The notes below the pieces were generated by a model. That model worked only from the letters and a program-made list of their open reading frames with translations. It made no database searches and was not told the origin of the DNA. Shown in pieces: positions 30,394 through 39,776 of a DNA stretch of 64,000 nt. This DNA comes from Rhodobacteraceae bacterium D3-12 (lineage in GTDB: Bacteria > Pseudomonadota > Alphaproteobacteria > Rhodobacterales > Rhodobacteraceae): contig CP104793.1 of the NCBI GenBank assembly GCA_025916135.1, positions 2,232,001 through 2,296,000 of the forward strand, in the 5' to 3' direction. Numbering within the stretch: position 1 is the first letter of the stretch; each line of letters opens with the position of its first letter. A program made the translations under genes and the position numbers.

Positions 30394-30535
30394 TTTTGCA
30401 TTTCAGACCGGCTACGCCTTGCATCACGGTTGCTGATGCGGCGCTTGGGCCCTACCTCCCTCGTTTTCACACCGCATCTGGTAGCAATTTTTTGCCAGAG
30501 CGTTCCACAATAATTTTCGCCTACTGTCTTTCTCT

Positions 30536-33500
30536 TTAAGCGGTTTTCCCGGCCTCTTCGGCTTTCTCACGCGCCTCGCGCATATCCCGCTCAAGTGCTT
30601 TCTCAACCATACCGCTCGGTTTGGTGAACCGCGCCAGAAGGTCATAGAGAACCGGCGTCACAACCAGCATAAGCACGGCCGACATAGCGAGCCCGGCGAT
30701 GATAACCGTGCCGATCGCATTGCGGCTTTCCGCCCCTGCCCCGGTCGCAAATAGCAACGGCAGCGCGCCCAGAACGGTGGACAGCACGGTCATGGTAATG
30801 GGTCGCAGACGCAGGACCGAGGCCAGCACTACGGCCTCGCGGACCTCCTTGCCTTCATCGCGCAGTTGGTTGGCGAATTCGACGATCAGGATGCCATTCT
30901 TGGCCACGAGTCCGATCAGTAGGATAATTCCGATCTGGCTGTAGACGTTGAGCGACAGCCCGCCAATCGCCATGGCGTAAAGCGCCCCGGCCACGCCTGC
31001 CGGCACCGTCAGCAAGATGATGATCGGGTGCACAAAGCTTTCGAATTGGGCGGCCAGCACAAGGAAAACGATCAATAGAGCCATAGCAAAAACGGCGTTA
31101 GCCCCGGCGGAAGTATCTTTGAAGGTGCGCGATTGCCCTTCAAAGCCAAGCTTGCCTTGCGGTGGGACGATCTCACCCGCGATCTGCTCCAGTTCGGTCA
31201 GCACAGTGCCGAGATCAGCGCCGGGCGCAAGCGCGCCCGAAAGCTGGATCGAGGGGAGCCGGTCAAAGCGGCGGAGCGAGGAGGACGCAGCGTTCTCGCT
31301 GATAGAAATCAAGGCGCCCAGCGGCACCAGCGTTTGCCCGTCACCGGAGCGCACATAGATGTTGTTGATGTCCGATGGCGAGCGGCGGTCGCGTTCCTCG
31401 GCCTGAAGGATAACGGGGTATTCGCGGCCACGGCTGACGAAAGTCGTGACCTCAAGCGAGGCCAGCATGGATTGCATGGTCGAGGCGATTGTCTCCACGG
31501 AGATACCGAGATCATCCGCGCGCGCGCGGTCGATGCGCACTTCGAGTTGCGGCAGGTTCTCTTCGAAATTAATTTCCGGGTTGACCAAGCCTTGGACCTG
31601 TTCGGCCCGTTCCAGAAGCGCGGTTGACCACCCTTTGACGCTGTCAAAATCCGGTCCGCTTATGACAAGACGCACAGGCGTCGAGTTGCCACGAAGGCCA
31701 AGCCCGGCAGGCGTGATCGGAAAGCCGCGCGCGCGTGTTAGCTGACCCATTTTCGGTGCGATGGAGCGGGCGACCTGTGACGCCGATCGTTCGCGCGCGT
31801 CCCAAGGTGCAAGGCGGAAGACGACGAAAGAACGCCAAGACCGGTTACCCGAGCCGGAAAAAGTAAAGACGGTCTCAATCACCCCGTCTTCGAGGTAAGG
31901 TTGTAGAATTTCTTCGACCTGCCGGGCCGCGGTATCGGTATAGGCCAAGGTGCTGCCCTGTGGCGCAGTGAGAGGGATAAAGCCCACGCCCCTGTCCTCT
32001 CTCGGGGCGAGTTCGCGCGGCAGGGATTCATAGAAAAACGCAGATCCCCCCGTAACCACAAGCGCCAGCAGGATCACCACTAGCGGCATCCGCAGGCATT
32101 GATTTAACAGACCGGCATAGGCTTTCTGAACAGCGCCCTGCGGGGTGTCGGCCTCGGTTGTTGCGCCTGCTTTGCCCTTGCTCGGGCGCAGCACTTTGGA
32201 CGCCAGCGCCGGACAGGCGGTCAGCGCAACGAAGGTTGAAATTGCCACTGTCCCGGCCATGACCCAGCCGAATTCGATAAATAGCCGGCCCACCTGCCCC
32301 GGCATGAACGACAGCGGCACAAACACCGCGATTAGCGTGACGGACGTGGCCAGAACGGCAAAGGTCACCTGTCGCGCGCCATTCATGGCCGCAACCAGCG
32401 GGGTTTCCCCGTTCTCGATCCGGCGCTGGATGTTTTCCAGCACGACGATTGCGTCATCCACGACCAGCCCGATCGCCAAAAGCAGAGCCAGCAAGGTCAG
32501 CGTATTGAGCGAAAAGCCCCACGCCCCAATCAGGATGAACGCCCCCAAGAGCGAGACAGGAATGGTGATGGCCGGGATAAGGGTTGCGCGAAAACTGCGC
32601 AAAAACAGTAAGATGACCATAACCACCAGCCCAAGCGAAATCATCAACGCATTGATCACCTCGCGGATAGATGCGCCAACAAACAGCGCGTCATCCGAGC
32701 CGATCTGGATCTCCATTCCTTCGGGCAAGGTTGGGGTGATGCGCGCAATTTCTGCCCGCACCGCGTTGGAAATCTGAAGCGTGTTCGACTGGCTTTGGCG
32801 TTGCACCGCGAGGCCGATTGCGGGGCGGCCATCGCTGCGAACGACGGTTGAGTCGTCCTCCACCCCCGGTTCAATTCGCGCCACGTCGCCAAGGCGCACA
32901 GGGTAACCCGCCACCCTGTCCAAGACGACATCGCGAAAATCCTCGATGCTTTGCAATCGACTGTTGAGCCGCACGGTCAACTGCCGGTTGGTCGATGTGA
33001 CCTCTCCTGCGGGGAGTTCAACATTGTTGCGCTGTAGCGCGTTGGTGACATCCGCTACGGTCAGCTTGCGCGCGGCCAGCGCGCGCCGGTCGAGCCATAT
33101 GCGCACCGCAAAGGAACGATCGCCATAAATTTGCAGGCTTGCCACCCCGTCAAGCGTGGCCAGACGATCGGAAATAAAGCGATCCACGTAGTCGGTGATT
33201 TCAGCGGTGGTCATGCGGTCGGAGACCACGGCAAGCCGCATCACCGGGTCGGCATCGGCGTCGTTTTTGACCACTTCGGGCAGGTCCGCAGCGAGCGGCA
33301 GATTGGCGCGCACCCGCCCGACCGCGTCGCGCACATCATTGGCGGCCACATCAACATCGCGCCCGGCCTCAAACTCGATGGTGACGCGCGAACGCCCCTG
33401 ACGGCTTTCTGAGCTGATCGAGCGAATGCCCGAGATCGACGCGACTGCGCCTTCGATTGTTTCGGTGATGTCGGTGTCGATCACCTCAGGCGCGGCACCG

Positions 33501-33655
33501 CGATAGTTGGTTGTTACCGTGACCACGGCGTTGTCCACATCGGGCAACTCACGCACCGAAATGCCGAGCAAAGCCGTCACCCCGAACACGATCAAAAGCA
33601 GATTGGCCACGGTCGCAAGGACCGGTCGGCGCACCGAAATGTCTGAAAGCGTCAT
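30536..33655 (-). CDS. RND-family efflux transporter, inner-membrane pump (AcrB/MexF-like)
   Basis: 1039 aa, the usual RND length, with 12 membrane helices in two halves. Seen: an N-terminal helix after ISVRRPVLATV; the proton-relay helix with GLVVDDAIVVLENIQRR; the second-half GLVAKNGILIVEFANQLRDEG. It exports drugs, detergents or metabolites using the proton gradient, with the adjacent adaptor protein and a TolC-like channel encoded elsewhere. It starts within the stop of the adaptor gene (4-base ATGA overlap). Confidence 0.95.
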   Translation of the reverse strand: MTLSDISVRRPVLATVANLLLIVFGVTALLGISVRELPDVDNAVVTVTTNYRGAAPEVIDTDITETIEGAVASISGIRSISSESRQGRSRVTIEFEAGRDVDVAANDVRDAVGRVRANLPLAADLPEVVKNDADADPVMRLAVVSDRMTTAEITDYVDRFISDRLATLDGVASLQIYGDRSFAVRIWLDRRALAARKLTVADVTNALQRNNVELPAGEVTSTNRQLTVRLNSRLQSIEDFRDVVLDRVAGYPVRLGDVARIEPGVEDDSTVVRSDGRPAIGLAVQRQSQSNTLQISNAVRAEIARITPTLPEGMEIQIGSDDALFVGASIREVINALMISLGLVVMVILLFLRSFRATLIPAITIPVSLLGAFILIGAWGFSLNTLTLLALLLAIGLVVDDAIVVLENIQRRIENGETPLVAAMNGARQVTFAVLATSVTLIAVFVPLSFMPGQVGRLFIEFGWVMAGTVAISTFVALTACPALASKVLRPSKGKAGATTEADTPQGAVQKAYAGLLNQCLRMPLVVILLALVVTGGSAFFYESLPRELAPREDRGVGFIPLTAPQGSTLAYTDTAARQVEEILQPYLEDGVIETVFTFSGSGNRSWRSFVVFRLAPWDARERSASQVARSIAPKMGQLTRARGFPITPAGLGLRGNSTPVRLVISGPDFDSVKGWSTALLERAEQVQGLVNPEINFEENLPQLEVRIDRARADDLGISVETIASTMQSMLASLEVTTFVSRGREYPVILQAEERDRRSPSDINNIYVRSGDGQTLVPLGALISISENAASSSLRRFDRLPSIQLSGALAPGADLGTVLTELEQIAGEIVPPQGKLGFEGQSRTFKDTSAGANAVFAMALLIVFLVLAAQFESFVHPIIILLTVPAGVAGALYAMAIGGLSLNVYSQIGIILLIGLVAKNGILIVEFANQLRDEGKEVREAVVLASVLRLRPITMTVLSTVLGALPLLFATGAGAESRNAIGTVIIAGLAMSAVLMLVVTPVLYDLLARFTKPSGMVEKALERDMREAREKAEEAGKTA

Positions 33656-34755
33656 GATCCGCTCTCCGGAGCGCCGGCTGCCACACCGGTCTTGGCCTGA
33701 ACCTTGACTTCGACACCATCGCGCACGCGGTGAAGCCCGCGCACCACCACCTCGTCGCCCTCAGTCAGCCCGTCAAGGATGGCAACCAGCCCGTCCCGGC
33801 GTTGCCCTGTTTTTACGATCACCCGTTTGGCTTTGCCATCTGCCACGCGGAACACATAGGTTTCCGCCGCCTGAAAGATGATCGCCTCTTCCGGCACCAC
33901 GATATGGTCGGATTGCGAGAGCGTCAGTTCGAGCGACATGAACATCCCCGCAGGCAAGGTACCGCTAGGATTGGGGATGACGGCACGGGTGCGAAACGCC
34001 CGGCTCACCGGGTCGATGCGGCTATCAACGGCTTCGATTTTGCCAATGAAGCTGTGATCGGGGAACGCGATGCTGGAAGCGGTGATTTTTTGCCCCGTTT
34101 TCACCCGCGCGAAAAGGGTTTCGGGAAGGGAAAATTCAACCTCGACCTCGGACAAGTCATCGAGCCGGGTGATAAAGGTGCCGGCGCTGACACGTGCGCC
34201 GAAATCAACCTCGGCCAAGCCGACGGTTCCGGCGAAGGGCGCATAAATGGTGCGCTCTCCGAGCCGTTGATTGGCGCGATCAAGCTCGGCGCGGGCTTCG
34301 GCCAGACGGGCGGTCGCATCTTCCAGTGTCGCCACCGCGACCGCATTGGAGCCGCGCAGTTGCGTCACCCGGTCCAAAACCCGTTCCCGCTCGGTCAGCT
34401 TGGCTTGGGCTTCGGTCTGGTTGGCGCGCTCGATGGTGTCATCGAGACGGACAAGCACCGCGCCCTGTTTGACGTGTTGACCTGCGGCAAAGAGGAGCTC
34501 TTTGATCCGCCCGCTTGCCTGCGGCACGATGTCGATAGATTGCAGCGCGCGTGTCGTTCCGACCGCTTCTACGGTTTCGCTCAACCGGCGTTTCTCGGCG
34601 TTCACCGTTTCAACCAAAGCGGGCCCGCGTCGGCGGGCTGGTGCGCTCTTTTCCGGTGGCGCATTCGCCACGACATACTGCTCATAGGCTTCAAAGCCGC
34701 CGTAGGCGAGCCCGGCCAGAACCGCAATAATAAGTAATTGTCTAAAAATCGACAT
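33652..34755 (-). CDS. RND efflux periplasmic adaptor (membrane fusion protein)
   Basis: 367 aa with an N-terminal membrane anchor (MSIFRQLLIIAVLAGLAYGGF). Then lipoyl half-motifs (ASGRIKELLFAAGQHVKQGAVLVRLDD and IYAPFAGTVGLAEVDFGARVSAG) flank an alpha-helical hairpin, followed by a beta-barrel domain. It links the RND pump to an outer-membrane channel and is the first gene of the two-gene operon. Confidence 0.94.
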   Translation of the reverse strand: MSIFRQLLIIAVLAGLAYGGFEAYEQYVVANAPPEKSAPARRRGPALVETVNAEKRRLSETVEAVGTTRALQSIDIVPQASGRIKELLFAAGQHVKQGAVLVRLDDTIERANQTEAQAKLTERERVLDRVTQLRGSNAVAVATLEDATARLAEARAELDRANQRLGERTIYAPFAGTVGLAEVDFGARVSAGTFITRLDDLSEVEVEFSLPETLFARVKTGQKITASSIAFPDHSFIGKIEAVDSRIDPVSRAFRTRAVIPNPSGTLPAGMFMSLELTLSQSDHIVVPEEAIIFQAAETYVFRVADGKAKRVIVKTGQRRDGLVAILDGLTEGDEVVVRGLHRVRDGVEVKVQAKTGVAAGAPESGS

Positions 34756-34830
34756 TCGCGCAGCTTCCCCTTCGGTCGCCTTAAATAGGCAACCGACCCA
34801 AACCGTAGTCTAACATCGCAAAAGTGCAAC

Positions 34831-34844
34831 GTGAACCTGTTCAC
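34831..34844. promoter_or_regulatory. 14-bp palindrome upstream of the RND operon
   Basis: GTGAAC-CT-GTTCAC, about 80 bases before the adaptor start codon. The position and perfect symmetry fit an operator for a repressor such as a TetR-type protein, but no regulator gene is adjacent (the IS element begins about 105 bases further). Confidence 0.5.
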
Positions 34845-35194
34845 AACCTTGTTGTTATATCGCGTCGCGACGGCTCTGACTTCTTGTGCAACATAGACCA
34901 GCAGATGGGGTGCGTTGCAACCACGGTTGCTGCCCTGCGCTTTCAAGGGATGAGCAGCCCCACTTGAGTGGTCCAAATTGAAAGTTAGTGCATGATTGGC
35001 CTTTGGTCCATCGGTACGATGGCCTCTGGCGCAGGTGGGCGGTAACCCAATGCACTATGTGGTCGTTTGGTGTTGTAATGTTCCCTCCATCTTTCAATGA
35101 TGATCTGTGCCTCGCGGAGCGAGTAGAAGATCTCGCCGTTCAACAATTTATCACGCATTCTTCCGTTGAAGCTTTCGCAGTATCCGTTTTCCCA

Positions 35195-35235
35195 AGCACT
35201 GCCCGTTAGGGCATCGCAAAGCGATGTCCCGAGAG
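35195..35235 (-). repeat. Palindromic mini-element, copy A
   Basis: 41-base insertion between the codons for EPGSP and WENG of orfB. Minus-strand order: CTCTCGGGACAT, CGCTTTGCG, AT, GCCCTAACGG, GCAGTGC. The centre folds as ACATCGC-TTT-GCGAT. It breaks the frame and brings a TAA. Confidence 0.8.
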
Positions 35236-35691
35236 GGGCGACCCGGGCTCGATGTAGGCAGTCTTTGCCCCAACCACCTTGATCCAGTCCCTGACGGCTT
35301 CAGCGATGAACTCTGGACCATTGTCTGACCTGATGTAGGCAGGGACACCTCGCAAGATGAACAGGTCCGTAAGAGCGTCGATGACCTCAGTCGAGTTCAG
35401 CTTCCGCTTCACCCGGATCGCCAGACATTCACGGCTGTGTTCATCCAAGATGTTCAGTGTTCTGAACGCCCTGCCATCGTCGGTTCGGTGATGCACAAAG
35501 TCATAAGACCAGACATGGTTGCGATATTCAGGTCGCAAACGGACGCAAGACCCGTCATTGAGCCAGAGCCGCCCCTTCTTTGGTTGTTTCATTGGCACTT
35601 TAAGCCCCTCGCGTCGCCATAGGCGTTCAACACGCTTGTCGTTGGTCTGCCAGCCAGCATCTCTCAACAAGGCAGCAACCCGGCGGTAGCC

Positions 35692-35736
35692 ACTCTCGGG
35701 ACATTTCCTTTCAGGAAATACCCTGACGTGCAGTGC
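35692..35736 (+). repeat. Palindromic mini-element, copy C (in-frame)
   Basis: 45-base insertion, plus-strand order CTCTCGGGACAT, TTCCTTTCAGGAA, AT, ACCCTGACG, TGCAGTGC. The outer parts match copy A; the inner hairpin differs in sequence but keeps its symmetry (ATTTCCT/AGGAAAT). The length is a multiple of three and leaves orfB open. Confidence 0.8.
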
Positions 35737-35902
35737 ATATCGACCGTAATGGCGCGTCAGCTCGATCATGTCAGCGACCAAGCGTTCTTCGTCAGCACGC
35801 CCGCACGGTAACCGTCGCTGCGTTGATCGATGCTGGCCCAACACGCGGCACACACGACGCTCAGATACCTTCACCTGGCAGCGCACATGATTGATGCAAG
35901 CG

Positions 35903-35945
35903 CCCCTCTCGGCAGATTGCTTTGCAATCGCCTGCCGGGCAATGG
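35903..35945 (+). repeat. Palindromic mini-element, copy B
   Basis: About 40 bases near the start of orfB, plus-strand order CTCTCGG, CAGAT, TGCTTTGCA, AT, CGCCTGCCGG, GCAATGG. The central hairpin is GATTGC-TTT-GCAATC. More diverged than A and C but the same layout. Confidence 0.72.
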
Positions 35946-35959
35946 ACGACGCGAAGGGC

Positions 35960-36238
35960 TCAGAAGTTTCCCGATGCGGCCTCCTTCAAAATCAACTTGT
36001 CCAATGTCAGATCAGAAACTGCCCGTCGAAGGCGCTCGTTCTCTTTCTGTAGCCGCTTCAGTTCCTTGAGCTGTTCTGTGCCCATTCCACCGTACTTCTT
36101 CTTCCAGCGCTAATAGGTTTGTTCAGTCACACTGATCTGTCTGATCGCATCGATCCGGGGCATGCCTTGCCCCATCAGAACTTCAACCTGCCGTAACTTC
36201 ACGACAATCTCTTCGGGCTTGGGTCTCTTGATGGCCAT
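35960..36238 (-). pseudogene. IS3 transposase orfA with internal stop
   Basis: Helix-turn-helix protein of 92 codons (MAIKRPKPEEIVVKLRQVEV ... KENERLRRAVSDLTLDKLIL) that normally supplies DNA binding and, by frameshifting, the fusion transposase. An in-frame TAG at 36110-36112 (codon 43, where relatives have a second Tyr before RW) stops it early. Confidence 0.85.
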
Positions 36239-36295
36239 CTCTGGTCCTCCGCTTTCCTAACTATAGGGGCGGACCACTTCAAAGGGGGAGGCTCA

Positions 36296-36396
36296 AAGCT
36301 GGCGCGCTTTTCTTCTGGCGTATCTTCAGGCTTAACAAAACGGCGCGCGGTTAAAAGCGAGCTCTTCTCGGGGTGGACAAAGCGCGTATCGGTCAT
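36296..36396 (-). pseudogene. 5' remnant of a gene cut by the IS element
   Basis: From the ATG at 36394-36396 the frame reads MTDTRFVHPEKSSLLTARRF and continues about 13 residues before the IS end at 36295, after which it runs into IS sequence. The rest is not found on the other side of the IS. It was the next gene after the ChaN-like gene on the same strand, so it was probably part of the heme operon. Function not recognised; an in-frame ATG further upstream is possible. Confidence 0.55.
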
Positions 36397-36512
36397 ATTC
36401 TTATGGATTTCGTGGCTGAATTGATTGATCACCATGCACTTTGGCGTTCGCAATGGTCGGAGCTTTTCAAATTTTGATTTTATAATTAGTCAAATATTTT
36501 GACATACAAACG

Positions 36513-37348
36513 TCAAGCCCGTTCAACCACTTGCGCGTTCTCCTCTGTCTTCGCCTCGCGTTCCGGCAAGCGGAAGACAAAGTCGGCGGCCCCTTCCCTG
36601 AACAGCGCATCCTCTTGCATTTGCGGCACCGAGACATAGGCGCTGCGCACCCCAAGATCAGCCAGCTGCCAAGACACGCCACCGCCCCACTGCAAGTGCC
36701 CCTGACCAATAATGCCCACGACCAGCGGACCATCGGGTTTTACCTCGCGCGCCATGTGGGTGGCAAAGGCGCGGTCCCAAACCTCTTGCGCGCGCACGAA
36801 ACGATAAAACTCTGGGTCCATTGGCCCAGTGGCTTTGCCTGACTTTCGCCCGCCACCTGTAAGATCGAAAATATACCGACGATAGGGTTCGGGCGATGGC
36901 AGCGCGGGTGTCAGCCCCTCGCGGTCTTTCACCGGGACGCTGTCCCAGCCCCCTTGCCAACTGCGCGCACCAACTCACGGCGCACGTTCAGACCGCGCAT
37001 TGGCGTACCTGTTTCGCGACAGAAGCGGAAAATCGGCAGGTAAAGTTCGGGCGGGAACCCCCAGACATCGTCCCATTCGGCCTTGGCCAAGAAGGCATCT
37101 TCGGACAAGCCACCCGCAACCCATTCTGCAAGAACCGGATTGAGCCGCGCCGGAAACATCTCAAACCCCATAACCAGCGGGCGATGCGCCAAAAGCCCTG
37201 CTGCGACATGCAATTGCCAACGGTGAATGCCGGCTTTGTCATGTTGCTCGCCCAACAAAACCACCGGTGCTTGCGCCATTTCCGCTAGCACGTCTTTGTA
37301 AGTGACGTCGCCCTCTCGACCGGGCCGATACCAGCTTGCGCCACTCAT
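36513..37348 (-). pseudogene. ChaN/PhuW-like heme-binding protein, one frameshift
   Basis: Family of about 280 aa that binds heme as a dimer in the iron-regulated system. The first part has VVLLGEQHDKAGIHRWQLHV and GFEMFPARLNPVL; the second has FATHMAREVKPDGPLVVGIIGQGHLQWGGGV, both diagnostic. They are in different frames. At 36949-36953 the C run has five bases; six would restore GKGGWDSVPVKDREG. It overlaps the neighbouring ChuX-like gene by 4 bases. Damage is a single base, so sequence error is possible. Confidence 0.85.
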
Positions 37349-38058
37349 GCCGCCTGCCCTTCGACGGTGTCGATCACAAGCCCGATTTCCACCCCGTCAG
37401 AGTTGAGCGCCACGTGCCGCCCACCGTCTTTGCGCCATGTCTCGACCGCTCCTGCTTTAAGGTGAAGATGAAAATCGGCTGTCATGACGTTGGCAAATCC
37501 CATCGCCGGGCGGACCGTTTCAATCTGGCCATGCCAGCTTTGGGTTCGCCCGCTGAGCGACAGGCGGATTGTCACGTCGCTTTCTGCCGCGCGCAACTGG
37601 TCCAGCAGGGCAAAGCCCGGATCACCGGACAAATCTTCGGGCGCTTCGCTCGCACTTGGCATTTCGCGCCGCTTGCCTTCGGCTGCGCCCTTGGGCACAC
37701 CGTCAAAGGCAGCAACAAAACCTGCCGCCCCATCCATTCCGATCACGCTGAACAATGTCTCTCCGTCCGCGTCCGCAAATTCCAGCGCCGGATAAACTTT
37801 GCCGCGCATCTCGGATGTCGTGTCGAGCACCACGTTGCAGACCTGACCCGGATCAATCCGTGCCGTGTGAACATCTTGGCCCAATGCGATCAAACCGTCA
37901 TCGCCACGCTTCACTGTGTCGACCGCGCCGATCCGCTCATGGGTCGCACCGCCGTTGCGCAGCACCACCATGACCTTTTCAAAGCCCGGCAAATGGCTCA
38001 GCGCTTCTCCCGCCTCTACGCCCTCAAGGGTCCATCGCCCCGTTTCGATCTCGCTCAT
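37345..38058 (-). CDS. ChuX/HutX-like heme-utilisation protein
   Basis: 237 aa. It resembles one repeat of the HemS/ChuX fold: WTLEGVEAGEALSHLPGFEKVMVVLRNGGATHE, GLIALGQDVHTARIDPGQVCNVVLDTT and WRKDGGRHVALNSDGVEIGLV. Such proteins carry heme in the cytosol after import. It is placed between the SbmA-like transporter and the ChaN-like gene, overlapping both by 4 bases, so the four genes act as one operon with the receptor. Confidence 0.75.
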   Translation of the reverse strand: MSEIETGRWTLEGVEAGEALSHLPGFEKVMVVLRNGGATHERIGAVDTVKRGDDGLIALGQDVHTARIDPGQVCNVVLDTTSEMRGKVYPALEFADADGETLFSVIGMDGAAGFVAAFDGVPKGAAEGKRREMPSASEAPEDLSGDPGFALLDQLRAAESDVTIRLSLSGRTQSWHGQIETVRPAMGFANVMTADFHLHLKAGAVETWRKDGGRHVALNSDGVEIGLVIDTVEGQAA

Positions 38059-39776
38059 GCCGTCCGCCTTTCCAGTTGTGTGATTTCACCAATCTGCCAA
38101 ATCCCCGTCGGCTCAAGCGCGACAGGCTCGCGATGCGCCACACAGAGCACCGTCGCCTTGGGGAGTTCCCGGCGCAAAAGCGCCAGCATATGTGCTTCGC
38201 TTGCCATATCCAGCGAGGAGGTTGCCTCATCCAGAATGATCCAATCTGGCCGATGCAACAGCACCCGCGCCAGAGCGAGCCGTTGTCGTTCGCCAAGCGA
38301 CAAGCCTTCCAAAGCGCCCGCGCCATCGCGATCAATCGCATCAAACCGATGCGACAACCCAATACGCTCGAACACATCGCGCAGCTTTTCAGGGTCCACC
38401 TTTGTCGGATCGGCAGGGTAACAGGCCGCTGCCGCCAGACCTTCGCTAAACAAATGCGGGCGTTGCGACAGCACCATCAATTGCGCCTCTGGCGTCTCCA
38501 CCCGACCTTGACCGTATCGCCACAATCCGCTCAGCGCGCTAAGCAGCGTCGTCTTTCCCTGCCCGGACGGACCCGTGATCCAGATACGTTCGCCCGGCCT
38601 GACCACTCTGTCTGGTACAGGTTCGAGCCACCGCCCCTGTGGTGTCGACAGGTGCAAGCCGCTGACCCGCAACGCCCCGTCGCGGCTTATATCGCGCTCT
38701 ATCGCGGTTACGGCTTCCTTCACCGGGGCTGGATCCGTTGTTACACGAAACAGATCGTCAAGCCGCTGCGACACCGCTGCCAACTCGGCCAGCTTTTCGT
38801 ATTTGAAAATGAACCACGACAGGGTCTGTGTCACGGACCCAAAGGCGCGGCTCAGCTGCATCAGCCCGCCAAATGTGACCGACCCAGCAAAATAGGCTGG
38901 TAGCGCAAAAAACAGCGGCACCCGCAGGATCGACTGGTAATATGGCCGCGAAAACAGCCCGAGGATAAGCTCGCGGCGGATCAGGCGGAGCCAATTGCCA
39001 CGAATACCCTGAAATCGCACATCAAGCCGACGGCGTTCCGCCTCTTCGCCGCGCGAGTGGGCAATCTCGTTGGCGTTATCACGCACCTGCACCAAGGCAT
39101 GACGGAAATCTGCCTCGCGGCGCTCATGGCGGAAAAGGAGCGATTTGAGCTGCCACCCCATCACATGAGTGATGACACTTGACACCAAGACGTAGATAAA
39201 CGCCAACCACACAAGATAGCGCGGGATCGCAAAATCAATTCCGAAAAGCGCAAAGCGCAGCACGAAGTCCGACAGGGTCCACAGGATCGCAAGGTAGGTC
39301 ACCAGCCCGATCACCCGCGCGAACAGATCAACGGTCAGTTGCAACATCAGATCAATGAACCTGTCGCAATCCTCGCTGATACGTTGATCCGGGTTGTCGA
39401 CGGTTTTATCCGACAGCCCCTCGCGCAGGTGCCAATACGCGCCATTCGACGTCCATGCATGCACCGCCCGTTCCGTCAGCCGCTGACGCCAATGCAGCCA
39501 CAACCGCTTACGTAAATAGTCCCCGACCAAAAATATGCCTGCCGAACAACAAACCAGCACGGCAAACACACCCAGTTCGCTTATCGTGGTCGCGGCGTCC
39601 ACCTGCTCGACCGCGTCAAAAAACCGACGGGTCCAGTTGATCATCAACACATCGACATAAAGGTCGATACAGATCAACGCGAGCACGATGCCAAACAGAA
39701 CCAGCCCAACCCAAACCTGCGGCCCAGAGGCCGCAAGCCGGGTCAAGCGCCAGATACGTCCGAGGGAGGTGCGCAT
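38055..39776 (-). CDS. SbmA/BacA-like ABC transporter, fused membrane and ATPase domains
   Basis: 573 aa. An N-terminal membrane domain of the SbmA/BacA type (INWTRRFFDAVEQ, WRQRLTERAVHAW, NPDQRISEDCDRF) is joined to an ABC ATPase: Walker A GPSGQGKTT, signature LSLGERQRLALARV, Walker B WIILDEATSSLD. Relatives with an ATPase part (YddA/ABCD type) move lipids or vitamin-like molecules. Its ATG directly follows the stop codon of the TonB receptor with no spacer, so translation is coupled. A role in transport of the receptor's ligand or a heme-related compound is inference. Confidence 0.85.
   Translation of the reverse strand: MRTSLGRIWRLTRLAASGPQVWVGLVLFGIVLALICIDLYVDVLMINWTRRFFDAVEQVDAATTISELGVFAVLVCCSAGIFLVGDYLRKRLWLHWRQRLTERAVHAWTSNGAYWHLREGLSDKTVDNPDQRISEDCDRFIDLMLQLTVDLFARVIGLVTYLAILWTLSDFVLRFALFGIDFAIPRYLVWLAFIYVLVSSVITHVMGWQLKSLLFRHERREADFRHALVQVRDNANEIAHSRGEEAERRRLDVRFQGIRGNWLRLIRRELILGLFSRPYYQSILRVPLFFALPAYFAGSVTFGGLMQLSRAFGSVTQTLSWFIFKYEKLAELAAVSQRLDDLFRVTTDPAPVKEAVTAIERDISRDGALRVSGLHLSTPQGRWLEPVPDRVVRPGERIWITGPSGQGKTTLLSALSGLWRYGQGRVETPEAQLMVLSQRPHLFSEGLAAAACYPADPTKVDPEKLRDVFERIGLSHRFDAIDRDGAGALEGLSLGERQRLALARVLLHRPDWIILDEATSSLDMASEAHMLALLRRELPKATVLCVAHREPVALEPTGIWQIGEITQLERRTA

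Larger units (their letters stand above)
34985..35959 (-). pseudogene. IS3 transposase orfB (DDE integrase core) broken by small palindromic insertions
   Basis: The DDE core is recognisable: WSYDFVHHRTDDGRAFRTLNILDEHSREC (first Asp), YIRSDNGPEFIAEAV (second Asp), and after an interruption WENGYCESFN (Glu). The end is PIMH-stop at 34985. Three foreign segments sit in it: 35903-35945 near the start, an in-frame 45-base segment 35692-35736 (15 extra residues between GRY and GYRRV), and 35195-35235, which adds a stop between EPGSP and WENG. No active transposase can be made. Confidence 0.85.
34951..36295 (-). mobile_element. IS3-family insertion sequence, degenerate
   Basis: About 1345 bp. Imperfect terminal inverted repeats: left end TGAGCAGCCCCACTTGAGTG, right end (read inward) TGAGCCTCCCCCTTTGAAGT, both followed by GGTCC. 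It carries orfA and orfB of an IS3-type transposase on the minus strand, both broken. No clear target-site duplication is seen (left flank AAGGGA, right flank AAGCTG), which suggests a later deletion or rearrangement at one side. It ends inside a gene of the heme cluster. Confidence 0.85.

Noticed and set aside
35692-35736. Treating the 15 extra residues in the transposase as a natural loop
   Set aside because: The segment matches two other palindromic insertions in the same IS, so insertion explains it better.
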